Source of the DNA: a virus
Length of the DNA stretch: 39,876 nucleotides
IMG/VR virus record: IMGVR_UViG_3300024505_000641
Coordinates: 1-39,876 of that record
Strand: one strand, 5' to 3'
Below are positions 17,837 to 25,926 of this stretch, piece after piece. Positions within the stretch are counted from its first letter, which is position 1. Each line of letters opens with the position of its first letter. A model generated the notes under the pieces. It was not told the origin of the DNA. It worked only from the letters and a program-made list of their open reading frames with translations, and searched no databases. Position numbers and translations under genes: made by a program.

Positions 17837-18486
17837 TATTTCTTTACTTTAATTTTCCAATATGTACCAAATCCAACATAAGGTGAGAATGAACCATTTG
17901 TACCATCAGTAGTTCTATTGTTTACACCAATATTGAAGTTGTAAAGTTTGTCCTTTTTAGTTTTTAATACTAAACCAGCTCCAACTGACGAAACATAATC
18001 AGTTTTGTTAAATCCTGCATTCAAACCATAGAATACTTGCATTTTAGCAGGTTCTTTAACAATAAGAGTTTCTTTGATTTCTCTTTGTTTAATCTTAGCA
18101 TCCCAAGTTCTACCTAAAATTCTATTCTTAGTAATAGTATCGGTTAATGCAATAGTTCCCAATCCTTCATCTAATTTTAAAGTATCTTTGTAAACTACTT
18201 TTGCTAAGTAATCCTTTAATAAAGCTGCTGTATCAACATTTACTAATTGGATTGTAGTATCGTGCTCAATTACTTCATGCACAATATCTTTTCCTTTTTT
18301 AGTTACCACTTTAGTTTTTTCAACTTCTACAGTATCTATTGTGTGTTTTATAACTTCGTATTTTTTACCATCAATTCTGATAGTTCTACCACCCGGCATA
18401 ACTCCACCTGGGTTAAACCACTGTAATAAACAATATATGATTAATGCAGCGATTGCGATGTTTTTGAAATTCAACAATTTTTTCAT
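17836..18486 (-). CDS. Membrane-anchored envelope protein with beta-rich C-terminus
   Basis: A 216-residue protein. Residues 8-26 form one hydrophobic segment (K-N-I-A-I-A-A-L-I-I-Y-C-L-L-Q-W-F) without an obvious signal-peptidase site, so it is probably an inner-membrane anchor. Residues 35-140 are polar, with several K-x-V/T-x-V segments and an alpha/beta linker. Residues 150-216 look like amphipathic strands (F-Y-G-L-N-A-G-F, then S-S-V-G-A-G-L-V-L, then F-N-I-G-V-N-N, then P-Y-V-G-F-G-T-Y-W-K-I). An inner-membrane anchor plus an outer-membrane-like beta end could bridge the envelope, as spanins do, but no spanin family match is claimed. It follows the outer-membrane protein gene after 28 bases carrying a TATTTATA motif. 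Confidence 0.6.
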   Translation of the reverse strand: MKKLLNFKNIAIAALIIYCLLQWFNPGGVMPGGRTIRIDGKKYEVIKHTIDTVEVEKTKVVTKKGKDIVHEVIEHDTTIQLVNVDTAALLKDYLAKVVYKDTLKLDEGLGTIALTDTITKNRILGRTWDAKIKQREIKETLIVKEPAKMQVFYGLNAGFNKTDYVSSVGAGLVLKTKKDKLYNFNIGVNNRTTDGTNGSFSPYVGFGTYWKIKVKK

Positions 18487-18506
18487 AAGATATTAGTTTT
18501 TATGTG

Positions 18507-18516
18507 TATAAATATT
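18507..18516 (-). promoter_or_regulatory. Candidate phage promoter (TATTTATA motif)
   Basis: The coding strand reads AATATTTATACACATAAAAAC, with the motif ending 20 bases before the ATG at 18486. It starts at the stop codon of the 490-residue gene. The ACATA just after the motif is shared with the copies at 10300 and 14930. Confidence 0.45.
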
Positions 18517-19987
18517 AAAATGCCAATTTTGAACCAATTTGGAAATTATGTAACATACTAAATTGTGGAGAAATTGCAATTACAGCTTTATAGGATGCTC
18601 CTAAAGCAAATCTTCTACTTATTTTATAATCATACCCAGAACCTAATATAAAGCCAGGGGAACGATTTACCATAGTATTTCCAGTCATAGTGTTTAGACT
18701 AATTGGTGAATTCATAACGAAAACCTGAGGGGATAAAGTGGTTTTCCTGTTAATTTGGTAAGGTTTAGTCCAAAACCCAACAAAAGAAGTCATCAATGAA
18801 TAATCATATCCAGTGTTTTCCACATTTCTCATAAATAAACTAATCAATCCAGCATTAAAACCATAAGTTCCGTATTTAGGATGCGGTTTGATATAAGTGT
18901 ATCCTTGCATAGCCATAAAAGTTCCTTTTAGATATGCAACAGTTGCTGAATACGAATGAATACCATTTAGTTTACCTTCATCAAAATCCATCTTAGTAAC
19001 CCCACCACTTAAAGCAAATTGGTCTAAAGTACTCCATATAAGTGCGGTAGCAGAATATGATTTATCACCCATTAAAGATGATTTAGATACACCCATAGAT
19101 AACATTAAAGAAGTTGTTTTATCAGGAGATTGGTTAGATGCTAAATCGGATGCTAATATCATTGGAGAAGATACTTGAGCTCTTTGTTTTTTCTTTTCTT
19201 CTTTTTTTTCACTTTTCTTTTCTTCTTTTTTCTCGTCTTTCTTTTCCTCTTTTGATTCTTCTTTCTTTTCTTCTTTAGATTCTTCCTTTTTTTCTTCTTT
19301 TTTAGATTCTGATTTAGATTCCTCTTTCTTTTCTTCCTGTTTTTGTTCTTGTTTTTGCTCAGATTTTTGTTCTGTCTTTTGCTCACTCTTTTGCTCAGTA
19401 GAACTACCACTACCCTTACTTTCCGAAGAACTACCCCCACTTTGTGACGAGGATGATGAAGAACTACCCCCACTTTGTGACGAGGATGAACTAGAAGGTG
19501 GTGTTGATGAAGATGCTCCACTACTTGCTGCAGAACTACTTGCCGATGAAGATGCAGCTGAACTTGCAGAACTACTTGCAGCGGAACTTGCTGATGAAGA
19601 TGCTGCTGAACTTGCTGCCGATGAAGCTGCTGAACTAGCTGCAGATGAAGCTGCGGCTGCTGCTTGTGATGCAGCTTGTGATGCTGCTTGAGAAACTGCT
19701 TGTGTTACAGTTTGTTGAACAACTTGATTAGTAGGACATGCCATAGTTGAATAAGCTGCATAAGTTGCTGCTATCCAAGCCTGTACTGCTCCACTTTGTA
19801 CTTCCAATGGAGTAAAAGTTCTAACCTGATTATAGAAAGATACCGTTGCACTTCCATTTACCATTGTAGTTGTTGCAACCTTAATTTCACCAGTACATTT
19901 ATCAACAAAAGTTTGGGTATAGGTTTGTCCGTTAGCTTTAAAAGCAAACAAAAACAATACTATAATACCAATTATCCATTTTTTCAT
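18515..19987 (-). CDS. Phage-encoded outer-membrane beta-barrel protein with long low-complexity linker
   Basis: A 490-residue protein in four parts. Residues 1-20 are a signal peptide (M-K-K-W-I-I-G-I-I-V, ending A-N-G before Gln). Residues 21-90 are a small domain with two cysteines. Residues about 92-190 are almost only A, S, Q and G (repeats of A-A-S-S), and residues 195-270 are almost only K, E, S and Q (repeats of K-E-E-K-K). Residues about 272-490 have 8-10 amphipathic strands and end in F, typical of Bacteroidota outer-membrane barrels. The linker composition may bridge the peptidoglycan or extend from the surface. It overlaps the next gene by one base (TAATG). Precise function unknown. 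Confidence 0.72.
   Translation of the reverse strand: MKKWIIGIIVLFLFAFKANGQTYTQTFVDKCTGEIKVATTTMVNGSATVSFYNQVRTFTPLEVQSGAVQAWIAATYAAYSTMACPTNQVVQQTVTQAVSQAASQAASQAAAAASSAASSAASSAASSAASSSASSAASSSASSAASSSASSSAASSGASSSTPPSSSSSSQSGGSSSSSSSQSGGSSSESKGSGSSTEQKSEQKTEQKSEQKQEQKQEEKKEESKSESKKEEKKEESKEEKKEESKEEKKDEKKEEKKSEKKEEKKKQRAQVSSPMILASDLASNQSPDKTTSLMLSMGVSKSSLMGDKSYSATALIWSTLDQFALSGGVTKMDFDEGKLNGIHSYSATVAYLKGTFMAMQGYTYIKPHPKYGTYGFNAGLISLFMRNVENTGYDYSLMTSFVGFWTKPYQINRKTTLSPQVFVMNSPISLNTMTGNTMVNRSPGFILGSGYDYKISRRFALGASYKAVIAISPQFSMLHNFQIGSKLAF
19186..19700 (-). repeat. In-frame low-complexity region (K/E codon repeats, then A/S codon repeats)
   Basis: On the plus strand this is a run of TCTTC/TTTTC-type units (about 19190-19400, encoding K and E) followed by GATGAAGCTGC/AGAACTTGC-type units (about 19500-19690, encoding A and S). 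The reading frame is kept throughout. Such stretches expand and contract by slippage, so repeat number may vary between isolates. Confidence 0.8.
19425..19489. repeat. Perfect 32-base tandem duplication, 33-base period
   Basis: The sequence beginning GAAGAACTACCCCCACTTTG at 19425-19456 recurs without change at 19458-19489. The 33-base period adds an 11-residue unit (S/Q/G-rich) to the outer-membrane protein without breaking the frame. Confidence 0.88.
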
Positions 19988-20877
19988 TAAAAGTTATTCA
20001 ATCCAATACCCAACTGTGAATAACCTCTTATTGGGTCAGTATCAAACTTCAAACTAAACCATTTAAAATCTTTAACTGCGCCAAATTTAATTGTTGTAAA
20101 ATTTATATTTGATTTTGGGAAAGAAATACCACCCAATGCATCTCTACCTTGATATCTTTGAATCTCATTACCAAATCCTACCATACCATGTACTCCCAAC
20201 TTACCAAATCTCTTACCAGCTCCTAAATAAAGGGTATGTTCTTTTTTAAATATCTCTTTACTAATTGGAAAATCTGCGATAGCTAGATTACCATTTGGAA
20301 AATATTGATTTCTATCTATTTCATATGTCATTACATAATCTAAAATGAAATATCCTTTAGGTCCACCAATAGTTCCCCAAAAGTTAGCTTGCTCATTATT
20401 AGTTTTACCTAAACCAGCCTGAATTAATAATGGTTTTACTACAACAGTATCTCTTTTACCATTCTCATAAATACGAACTACACTTTTATGTCTCCATCCG
20501 TAGTTATCATGCCAAATGTAAGGATATGGTTGATACCATCCCCAAGTTCCCCACATTAATCCATATGGGTTTGCCAATGTAGGTCTCCATCTTCTTGTTA
20601 GGGGTTGAGTTGGAATTGGATGACCTGGTCTGATTGGTTCAGTTTGTGTTCTCCATTTACTTACATCATTTCTTTGTGGGATTGATGGTTGTATTCTAGG
20701 AGCTTCTACTCTTTGTTGTGGTGGATTTGTTCTCCAACTACTAACTTGTGAGAAAGTAATATTAGAAAAAAATAAAAGGGAAAAAAATAAAATTAATCCC
20801 CAAACAAATCCTTTACTGAATTGTATTTTGGTTTTCCATTCAGAAAAATCAAATAACCATGTAAGTGTTTTTTCCAT
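19987..20877 (-). CDS. Exported envelope protein, probable outer-membrane-associated
   Basis: A 296-residue protein. A long N-terminal region (1-22) precedes a hydrophobic core (residues 24-42) and a Bacteroidota-style cleavage site F-S-Q at about 42-44. Residues 45-115 are rich in P, R, Q and W with repeated W-R-T and P-x-x-P motifs. An aromatic patch follows, W-G-T-W-G-W-Y-Q-P-Y-P-Y-I-W. The C-terminal half consists of amphipathic strands (L-Y-L-G-A-G-K-R-F, then V-H-G-M-V-G-F-G-N-E, then S-Q-L-G-I-G-L-N-N-F) and ends in F, as outer-membrane barrels do. It is followed by the outer-membrane gene at 18515-19987 with a one-base overlap, so the two may work together. Family not recognised. Confidence 0.65.
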   Translation of the reverse strand: MEKTLTWLFDFSEWKTKIQFSKGFVWGLILFFSLLFFSNITFSQVSSWRTNPPQQRVEAPRIQPSIPQRNDVSKWRTQTEPIRPGHPIPTQPLTRRWRPTLANPYGLMWGTWGWYQPYPYIWHDNYGWRHKSVVRIYENGKRDTVVVKPLLIQAGLGKTNNEQANFWGTIGGPKGYFILDYVMTYEIDRNQYFPNGNLAIADFPISKEIFKKEHTLYLGAGKRFGKLGVHGMVGFGNEIQRYQGRDALGGISFPKSNINFTTIKFGAVKDFKWFSLKFDTDPIRGYSQLGIGLNNF

Positions 20878-20879
20878 AT

Positions 20880-20904
20880 TATATAGGTTTTACCTATATA
20901 AATA
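20880..20904 (-). promoter_or_regulatory. TATTTATA motif plus perfect 9-bp inverted repeat before an envelope gene
   Basis: TATATAGGT and ACCTATATA (20880-20888 and 20892-20900) form a perfect 9-bp stem with a 3-base loop, immediately upstream of the ATG at 20877. The coding strand also carries TATTTATA at 20897-20904, overlapping the end of the phosphoesterase gene. The stem may be an operator-like or RNA element; there is no U-tract, so it is not a standard terminator. Confidence 0.4.
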
Positions 20905-21630
20905 TAATCTTCCATAAGTATCTACCAAAACTGCACTCATATTTTCTACCCAATCACCACTATTAACATATCTCTTACCATTTATAACTCTATCTTCGGG
21001 TTGATGAATATGTCCACAAATTACTCCATCACATCCTTTCTTTTCTGCCATTTTAAGAGCAGTTACCTCAAAATCATTAACATAGTTGGTAGCGGCTTTT
21101 ACGCCTGCTTTGATTTTTTGAGAGATTGATTGGTAGGGTAGATTTCTCCATTTGCGATATTTGTTATATTGGCGATTTAACCAAAGAGCAAAATCGTAAC
21201 CAACCGCTCCCAACTTTGATAACCATTTATATTTGGTAATAAAAACATCAATTACATCTCCGTGAAAAATATAGTAACATTTTGATTTCCAATTATCATA
21301 TTCAATATGTTCATAATATTGTAATCGGTAATCTTCTCTAATTTCAACTCCCCCAAAATGCGAACCAATAAATTCTTGAACAAATTCATCGTGATTTCCT
21401 CTTATCCAAATAATTTTAATTTTATTTGAAAGTTTTAATAATTTACTTATTACTTTTGTATGCTGTTTTTTCCATTTACTTCCTCTATTGATTGCCCACC
21501 CATCAATTATATCTCCATTAAGGATTAATAATTCAGTAGGATGTTTTTCAATAAATTCTATAAACTCCTCTGCTTTACTATCTTTTGTACCTAAATGTAA
21601 ATCTGATACTATAATTGCTTTATATATCAT
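20890..21630 (-). CDS. LpxH-like calcineurin-type metallophosphoesterase
   Basis: The protein has 246 residues from the ATG at 21630, which overlaps the glycosyltransferase stop by one base (TAATG); an ATG three codons earlier is possible. All metallophosphoesterase motifs are present: S-D-L-H-L-G near the N-terminus, N-G-D-I-I-D about 30 residues later, R-G-N-H-D, then F-H-G-D-V-I-D, and finally G-H-I-H-Q-P. The order and the internal W/Y-rich helical insert resemble UDP-2,3-diacylglucosamine hydrolases, which make lipid X in lipid A synthesis. Bacteroidota also have related phosphoesterases of other specificity, so the substrate is uncertain. Pairing with a glycosyltransferase suggests LPS or another glycolipid as target. 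Confidence 0.8.
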   Translation of the reverse strand: MIYKAIIVSDLHLGTKDSKAEEFIEFIEKHPTELLILNGDIIDGWAINRGSKWKKQHTKVISKLLKLSNKIKIIWIRGNHDEFVQEFIGSHFGGVEIREDYRLQYYEHIEYDNWKSKCYYIFHGDVIDVFITKYKWLSKLGAVGYDFALWLNRQYNKYRKWRNLPYQSISQKIKAGVKAATNYVNDFEVTALKMAEKKGCDGVICGHIHQPEDRVINGKRYVNSGDWVENMSAVLVDTYGRLYLYR

Positions 21631-22346
21631 TATTTCCAATAGTTATGGTCCTCATCAAAAAACTTAGGATTATTTCTATTAATATAACTTTTAATCATAA
21701 GCCATATCATATAACGAATTCCTTTTTTCTTAAATCTTCTTGCACTTGTCCAAATACCATTTATTCTTAGAATTAAAAATTTATTCTTTTTACATTTTGA
21801 AGAAATCCAATAATCTTCTGCAAATTTTTGAGTTTCAACGTATCCACCTGTTTTCCAATATTCTTTTGTATTCCATAATTGAAATCCACCAATTGCAAAT
21901 GGTGTTCCAATTGCACAACTTAGCCATTGTGTAATATCAAATAATCTAAATGCCCAATTCCAACCATATTCGGTTTGGAAAGGAACTGTTAATAAATGTT
22001 TTTCAAATGCAAAAATATTTTCATATGATTGAATTAAAACATCTCTTTCTTTCAACATTATATCAGCATCTAAAAAAAGAATATATGGAGTTGTTACCCA
22101 TTTACTACCTTCTAAACGGGCTTTTGCAGGAAATCCGCCATCAATTATTTTTATAATCAATTTATCAGAAAAATCTGCGATACATCTATATAACCAATTC
22201 AAAGATTCTATATCATCAGAACAATCTGCTATTATGACACGAACTCCTTCTACAAATTTTTGTTTATGAATTAATCCTACACAATCATAAATGTTGATGC
22301 CTTCGTTTTTACAAGGAATCACAATTGTAAGTTGTTTGTTTAACAT
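21630..22346 (-). CDS. Family 2 glycosyltransferase
   Basis: A 238-residue GT-A-fold enzyme. Residues 6-16 read L-T-I-V-I-P-C-K-N-E-G, the nucleotide-sugar-binding start of family 2 transferases; A-D-C-S-D-D (40-45) fits the second strand, F-L-D-A-D-I (91-96) is the DxD metal-binding motif, and E-D-Y-W (177-180) supplies the catalytic ED region. S-A-R-R-F-K-K-K-G follows at 201-209. A C-terminal hydrophobic patch (R-Y-M-I-W-L-M-I) may touch the membrane. The product is translationally coupled to the LpxH-like phosphoesterase. A role in modifying host surface glycans or LPS, for example to block superinfection, is inferred from the envelope-gene setting; phage DNA glycosylation is an alternative. 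Confidence 0.85.
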   Translation of the reverse strand: MLNKQLTIVIPCKNEGINIYDCVGLIHKQKFVEGVRVIIADCSDDIESLNWLYRCIADFSDKLIIKIIDGGFPAKARLEGSKWVTTPYILFLDADIMLKERDVLIQSYENIFAFEKHLLTVPFQTEYGWNWAFRLFDITQWLSCAIGTPFAIGGFQLWNTKEYWKTGGYVETQKFAEDYWISSKCKKNKFLILRINGIWTSARRFKKKGIRYMIWLMIKSYINRNNPKFFDEDHNYWK

Positions 22347-22349
22347 AGA

Positions 22350-22357
22350 TATAAATA
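22350..22357 (-). promoter_or_regulatory. TATTTATA motif close to the glycosyltransferase start
   Basis: The coding strand reads TATTATTTATATCTATG, so the motif ends only 3 bases before the ATG at 22346. If it is a promoter the transcript would be nearly leaderless, which makes this the weakest copy of the series. Confidence 0.25.
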
Positions 22358-22360
22358 ATA

Positions 22361-22384
22361 AACCCCCACTATGAAGTGAGGGTT
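22361..22384 (-). terminator. Hairpin after the TonB receptor/lipoprotein operon
   Basis: On the coding strand AACCCTCACT, loop TCAT, AGTGGGGGTT forms a 10-bp stem with one G-U pair, followed by TATTATTTATAT. It lies 17 bases after the lipoprotein stop codon and before the glycosyltransferase gene. The U-tract is interrupted, so termination may be partial. Confidence 0.6.
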
Positions 22385-22401
22385 ATTGTATTAATTTATT
22401 A

Positions 22402-23604
22402 TTAATTACCTTTTGATGGAAATCTAGTCCATCCATTAGACCATATTGGTTTGGATAGCGTTTCCATTTCAGATTTTGTATAAGATACCTCTTTATTACC
22501 TTGTGATAAAGCTTTTGTTTTCATATCCGCTGCTGTAAAAACAGTTGATGTTGATTTGAAGTTTAACAATGGGTCAAATGCCTGAATCTCATTGTTTTCA
22601 AATTTAGAAACTCCATCTTTATAAGCTTGTGCAGTTTCATTACTTTCAATTGAGAAACCACCTTTTTGATAACCAATGATTTTTGAGTTAGTCATTGTAA
22701 ATTGAGTTGCACGTCTCCATCTTAAACCTAAATTATGGTTTGCTAAAGAGGTCGCATCAAATGGTCCAACTAAAATCATATTATCTAATTTAGGATGTGT
22801 GAATGGTTGTGCAGTTGTACCTGTTCCATCATTATCACACTCTACACCATTTCCAGCATCACCAGCATCTACGAATTGTGGGTCTCTCTTTGATACTGAA
22901 TAAGATACCGAACCTCTATATCCAAAATCAAAATCGTAATCATCATCCGCAGTTGCGTATGCGTATAAGTTTTTAGCGTTTACAGTTCCACCAAAGAATT
23001 CAAATGCATCATCGTTAGCGTAAACAGTTTGGATATACTCTAAAGTTGTTCCACTACCTACACCACCTAATGTTAATCCATTAATTTCGGAGTTTGGCAT
23101 TGCTGCAATTCCTGCGTATTCAATTCTAACATATTTTAGGATACCACTATTATCCAAATCGTTAGTTCCACCATAAGGTCTACCAATACCACCTTCAATT
23201 GTTGGTTCTGAAGTTCTATTAGTAGTTGCTCTACCTAATATAACCACACCACCCCAATCGCCAGGTGCTCTTTCACCAACAGCTTTACCAGATGTAAATA
23301 CAATTGGTTTTGCCGCAGTTCCTTCTGCAATTATTTGTGCACCTCTTTCAATAATTAATGCACCTTTCTCAGCGATATCGGATACGATTGTTGTACCTGG
23401 CTGAATGATAAGTTTTGCTCCATCAATTACATAAACATATCCTTTTAAGGTCCATGTTTTGTCTGATGTTAAAGTTGTTGTTGTGTTGATGTTACCACTC
23501 AAAATTGTTGATGATGGTACATTTACAGGAATATCAGTTCCACCTAATTCTTTTTTGCAACTGAATAATCCTAATACTAAAATAATTCCTAATAGCTTTT
23601 TCAT
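22402..23604 (-). CDS. Beta-helix surface lipoprotein paired with a TonB-dependent receptor
   Basis: A 400-residue protein with a lipoprotein signal: M-K-K-L-L-G, a hydrophobic core, then L-F-S-C with Cys16 as the lipidated residue, followed by K-K-E. Residues 35-330 show repeating rungs (L-I-I-Q-P-G-T-T-I, then A-L-I-I-E-R-G-A-Q-I-I-A-E-G, then P-I-V-F-T-S) and the block P-G-D-W-G-G-V-V-I-L-G, typical of right-handed parallel beta-helix lipoproteins common in Bacteroidota. The start overlaps the TonB receptor stop by 4 bases (ATGA), mirroring host receptor-lipoprotein pairs in which the lipoprotein acts as ligand-binding lid. The ligand is unknown. Host origin is likely. Confidence 0.82.
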   Translation of the reverse strand: MKKLLGIILVLGLFSCKKELGGTDIPVNVPSSTILSGNINTTTTLTSDKTWTLKGYVYVIDGAKLIIQPGTTIVSDIAEKGALIIERGAQIIAEGTAAKPIVFTSGKAVGERAPGDWGGVVILGRATTNRTSEPTIEGGIGRPYGGTNDLDNSGILKYVRIEYAGIAAMPNSEINGLTLGGVGSGTTLEYIQTVYANDDAFEFFGGTVNAKNLYAYATADDDYDFDFGYRGSVSYSVSKRDPQFVDAGDAGNGVECDNDGTGTTAQPFTHPKLDNMILVGPFDATSLANHNLGLRWRRATQFTMTNSKIIGYQKGGFSIESNETAQAYKDGVSKFENNEIQAFDPLLNFKSTSTVFTAADMKTKALSQGNKEVSYTKSEMETLSKPIWSNGWTRFPSKGN

Positions 23605-25853
23605 AGATTCAAATTTAATGTTAATGAAATTGTTTGTTCGTTGTTTGTTTTTATAAGATTTCTCTTTGTTTGTAACTTTTGATAATAGATTGATGGTTGC
23701 GAAAATACATCACCTATTGCCAATTTTATTTCTCCTTTTTTAAGTTTATGTAAAAGGGTTATATCCAATACATTTCTACTATTTTCAAAAATGTTTGGAT
23801 AACCCTGAAATCCTACTGCTGATATTCTATCACCAACTCTATTATAAGTTAGATTAAGAGTATTGTTCTTTTTCTTTATATTAACTCCTGCGTTTAATAC
23901 ATAATTTGATTGTCCTTGCAATTGTCTTTTAACACCATTCACTTCTACTTCGGAATTCATTACCGATGCGTTTGTATAAAAATCAAACCAGCCATTTATT
24001 TTTTTACGAACCTCTAATTCAGCACCATAAAGAATTGCAGATTTTGGATTGGTATATGTTAATAAAAGGTTTGAAGGAACTGAGCCATCTGCTACTATTT
24101 GTTCAATTGGTTTTATAAAGTTTTTACCAAATAATGAAAATGAAATGTTCTCACCTGCTTTTGGATATAATTCATACTTTAAGTCCAAATTATAGATGTC
24201 AGATTTTTCTAATTTAGGATTACCTAATAATTGTGCATTTCTTACAAAATCATAATAAGCAAAATTAGCTACTTCTCTAAATTCAGGTCTTGCTAATGTT
24301 TTACTTACTGAAAATCTATATTTTGTTTTATCTAAATTATAAGAAAGATTTAACGAAGGTAAAAGGTCTAAATACTCTCTATTAACATTTACTTTTTGTC
24401 CACTAAAATCTGCGGTAGATACATCAAATAAATTATATTCACCTCTTAATCCTGTGTTTAGTTTCCATTTACCAAAATCGTTCTCATACATTGAATAAAG
24501 AGAACCCAAATCAAAATCCGCAGTGTATTTGTCTGTATTGTTAGTTATTTCATCTAACATATCAGTTGAAGTATATCTGAAAATTCTTGCATTAAATCCT
24601 CTAATCTTTTTTAGATAACCACCACCAACTTTTATCTTACCAAAATCTTTGTTAATATTACCATTAAAACTATTCTCATCCATTACACTCCAAAAGCGAT
24701 ATGTATCTCTCCATGCAGTTGCGTATGGTTCATTTACACCTAATGATTTTGTAATTGGATTAACTCTATAATCAGGTTGCTCTCTGAATATAAAATTATA
24801 TCCTAAATTAAAATCTAAAGTTTTAATCTTGCCATCAAATTGAGAATTAATTACAATATTGTTTATATGATTTGTTGAATTACTATGAACATTTTGAACG
24901 TTATCATAGTTCTCACCATTTCTAGTCAAATAGCTATCATCTGCTTGATAGTTCACTAATGTTTTCCAACTATATCGGTTTTCACCCAAATAAGTTAAGT
25001 TTAATAAACCATTTGCGGAAAATCTTTTTGAAAATAAAGTATCTTTGTAATCATATGCTAATTCAGTAGATGATTGATAATCTATTCTATCTATGTAATT
25101 TAGAGTATATGAATTTCTGATTGTTGAACTAAATAATGCGTTCCATTTATTTCTTTTATATCCAAATGAAAGTCCGCCATTTAAGTTTGGAGATGATGTG
25201 AATGATTCAGCAATTGGATTACTGAATTGTTTTGTGTATAATCTTTTATCACCATTACCACTAATACGATATTTGTATGTGGATGGGAATGTGGAAGGGA
25301 ATTCAGTAGCTTGAACTAACTTAAAATCTTTAAGAGATGAAACTGAGCCCCAACCACTTCCCAATGAGATATTAAAAAAGTTATCGGATACTTCTTTTGT
25401 TGAAACTTGCACCAATCCACCACTCCAATCGCCAGGTAGATTTGCCGATGCCGATTTAGATACTATAATATTATCAATTAATGCCGTTGGAATTAAATCA
25501 AAAGAAAATGCTCTCCTATCAGGTTCAGTTGATGGTAGAAGGGTTTTGTTTAACATAGCAGAATTATAACGGTCTGCTAATCCTCTTACTAATACAAACT
25601 TATCGTTTTGTATAGTAACACCACTTACTCTTTTAAGTGCATCCCCAACATTTCTATCAGGTGTTTTTTTAATAAAATCAATGGATACACCATCCGAAAC
25701 TACTGATGCGTTACGAATGGTTGATATTACAGCTACTTCAGTAGATTTTTTACCTGCTGAACGGACTGTAACCGTTGATAATTGTTTGGAAAATAATGTG
25801 TCTTGGGAATATGTTACAAATGGAAGTAACAGTAATAAAAGAAACGCTCTCAT
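23601..25853 (-). CDS. TonB-dependent outer-membrane receptor, phage-encoded
   Basis: A 750-residue protein. Residues 1-16 are a signal peptide ending T-Y-S before Gln. Residues 25-32 (L-S-T-V-T-V-R-S) could serve as a Ton box. Residues 45-155 are a complete plug domain (D-A-L-K-R-V-S-G-V-T-I, F-V-L-V-R-G-L-A-D-R-Y-N, then N-I-I-V-S-K-S-A-S-A-N-L-P and W-S-G-G-L-V-Q-V). The remainder is a 22-strand-type barrel with L-A-R-P-E-F-R-E near residue 520 and a C-terminal T-I-S-L-T-L-N-L-N-L strand. It lacks the N-terminal carboxypeptidase-regulatory-like domain of SusC proteins. Such receptors import ligands with TonB-ExbBD energy. Phage copies are rare; the start codon lies in a strong hairpin. Confidence 0.9.
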   Translation of the reverse strand: MRAFLLLLLLPFVTYSQDTLFSKQLSTVTVRSAGKKSTEVAVISTIRNASVVSDGVSIDFIKKTPDRNVGDALKRVSGVTIQNDKFVLVRGLADRYNSAMLNKTLLPSTEPDRRAFSFDLIPTALIDNIIVSKSASANLPGDWSGGLVQVSTKEVSDNFFNISLGSGWGSVSSLKDFKLVQATEFPSTFPSTYKYRISGNGDKRLYTKQFSNPIAESFTSSPNLNGGLSFGYKRNKWNALFSSTIRNSYTLNYIDRIDYQSSTELAYDYKDTLFSKRFSANGLLNLTYLGENRYSWKTLVNYQADDSYLTRNGENYDNVQNVHSNSTNHINNIVINSQFDGKIKTLDFNLGYNFIFREQPDYRVNPITKSLGVNEPYATAWRDTYRFWSVMDENSFNGNINKDFGKIKVGGGYLKKIRGFNARIFRYTSTDMLDEITNNTDKYTADFDLGSLYSMYENDFGKWKLNTGLRGEYNLFDVSTADFSGQKVNVNREYLDLLPSLNLSYNLDKTKYRFSVSKTLARPEFREVANFAYYDFVRNAQLLGNPKLEKSDIYNLDLKYELYPKAGENISFSLFGKNFIKPIEQIVADGSVPSNLLLTYTNPKSAILYGAELEVRKKINGWFDFYTNASVMNSEVEVNGVKRQLQGQSNYVLNAGVNIKKKNNTLNLTYNRVGDRISAVGFQGYPNIFENSRNVLDITLLHKLKKGEIKLAIGDVFSQPSIYYQKLQTKRNLIKTNNEQTISLTLNLNL

Positions 25854-25898
25854 AAAGTTATTTTAGGTTAGTTCCCCAATAACTATGAAAGCGTTTCT
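25840..25898 (-). promoter_or_regulatory. Long RNA hairpin sequestering the TonB-receptor start codon
   Basis: The plus-strand arms 25840-25862 and 25878-25898 are inverted repeats. In the mRNA, AGAAACGCTTTCATAGTTATT pairs with AATAACTTTATGAGAGCGTTTCT across a 15-base loop, giving about 21 base pairs with one G-U and a 2-base bulge. The receptor ATG (25851-25853) lies inside the 3' arm, paired to CAT of the 5' arm. A TTTTATT run follows the stem, so it could also act as an attenuator. Regulation of translation is inferred. Confidence 0.7.
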
Positions 25899-25926
25899 CT
25901 AAATTGGTTATTTTAATATTAAGAAA

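Noticed and set aside
19159-19521. A 120-residue Lys/Arg-rich minus-strand frame inside the outer-membrane gene
   Set aside because: It is the out-of-frame reading of the K/E and S/Q repeats of the outer-membrane protein; composition is an artefact of the repeat.
19186-19700. CRISPR-like or regulatory repeat array
   Set aside because: The repeats are short, in-frame codon repeats without spacers, encoding low-complexity protein.
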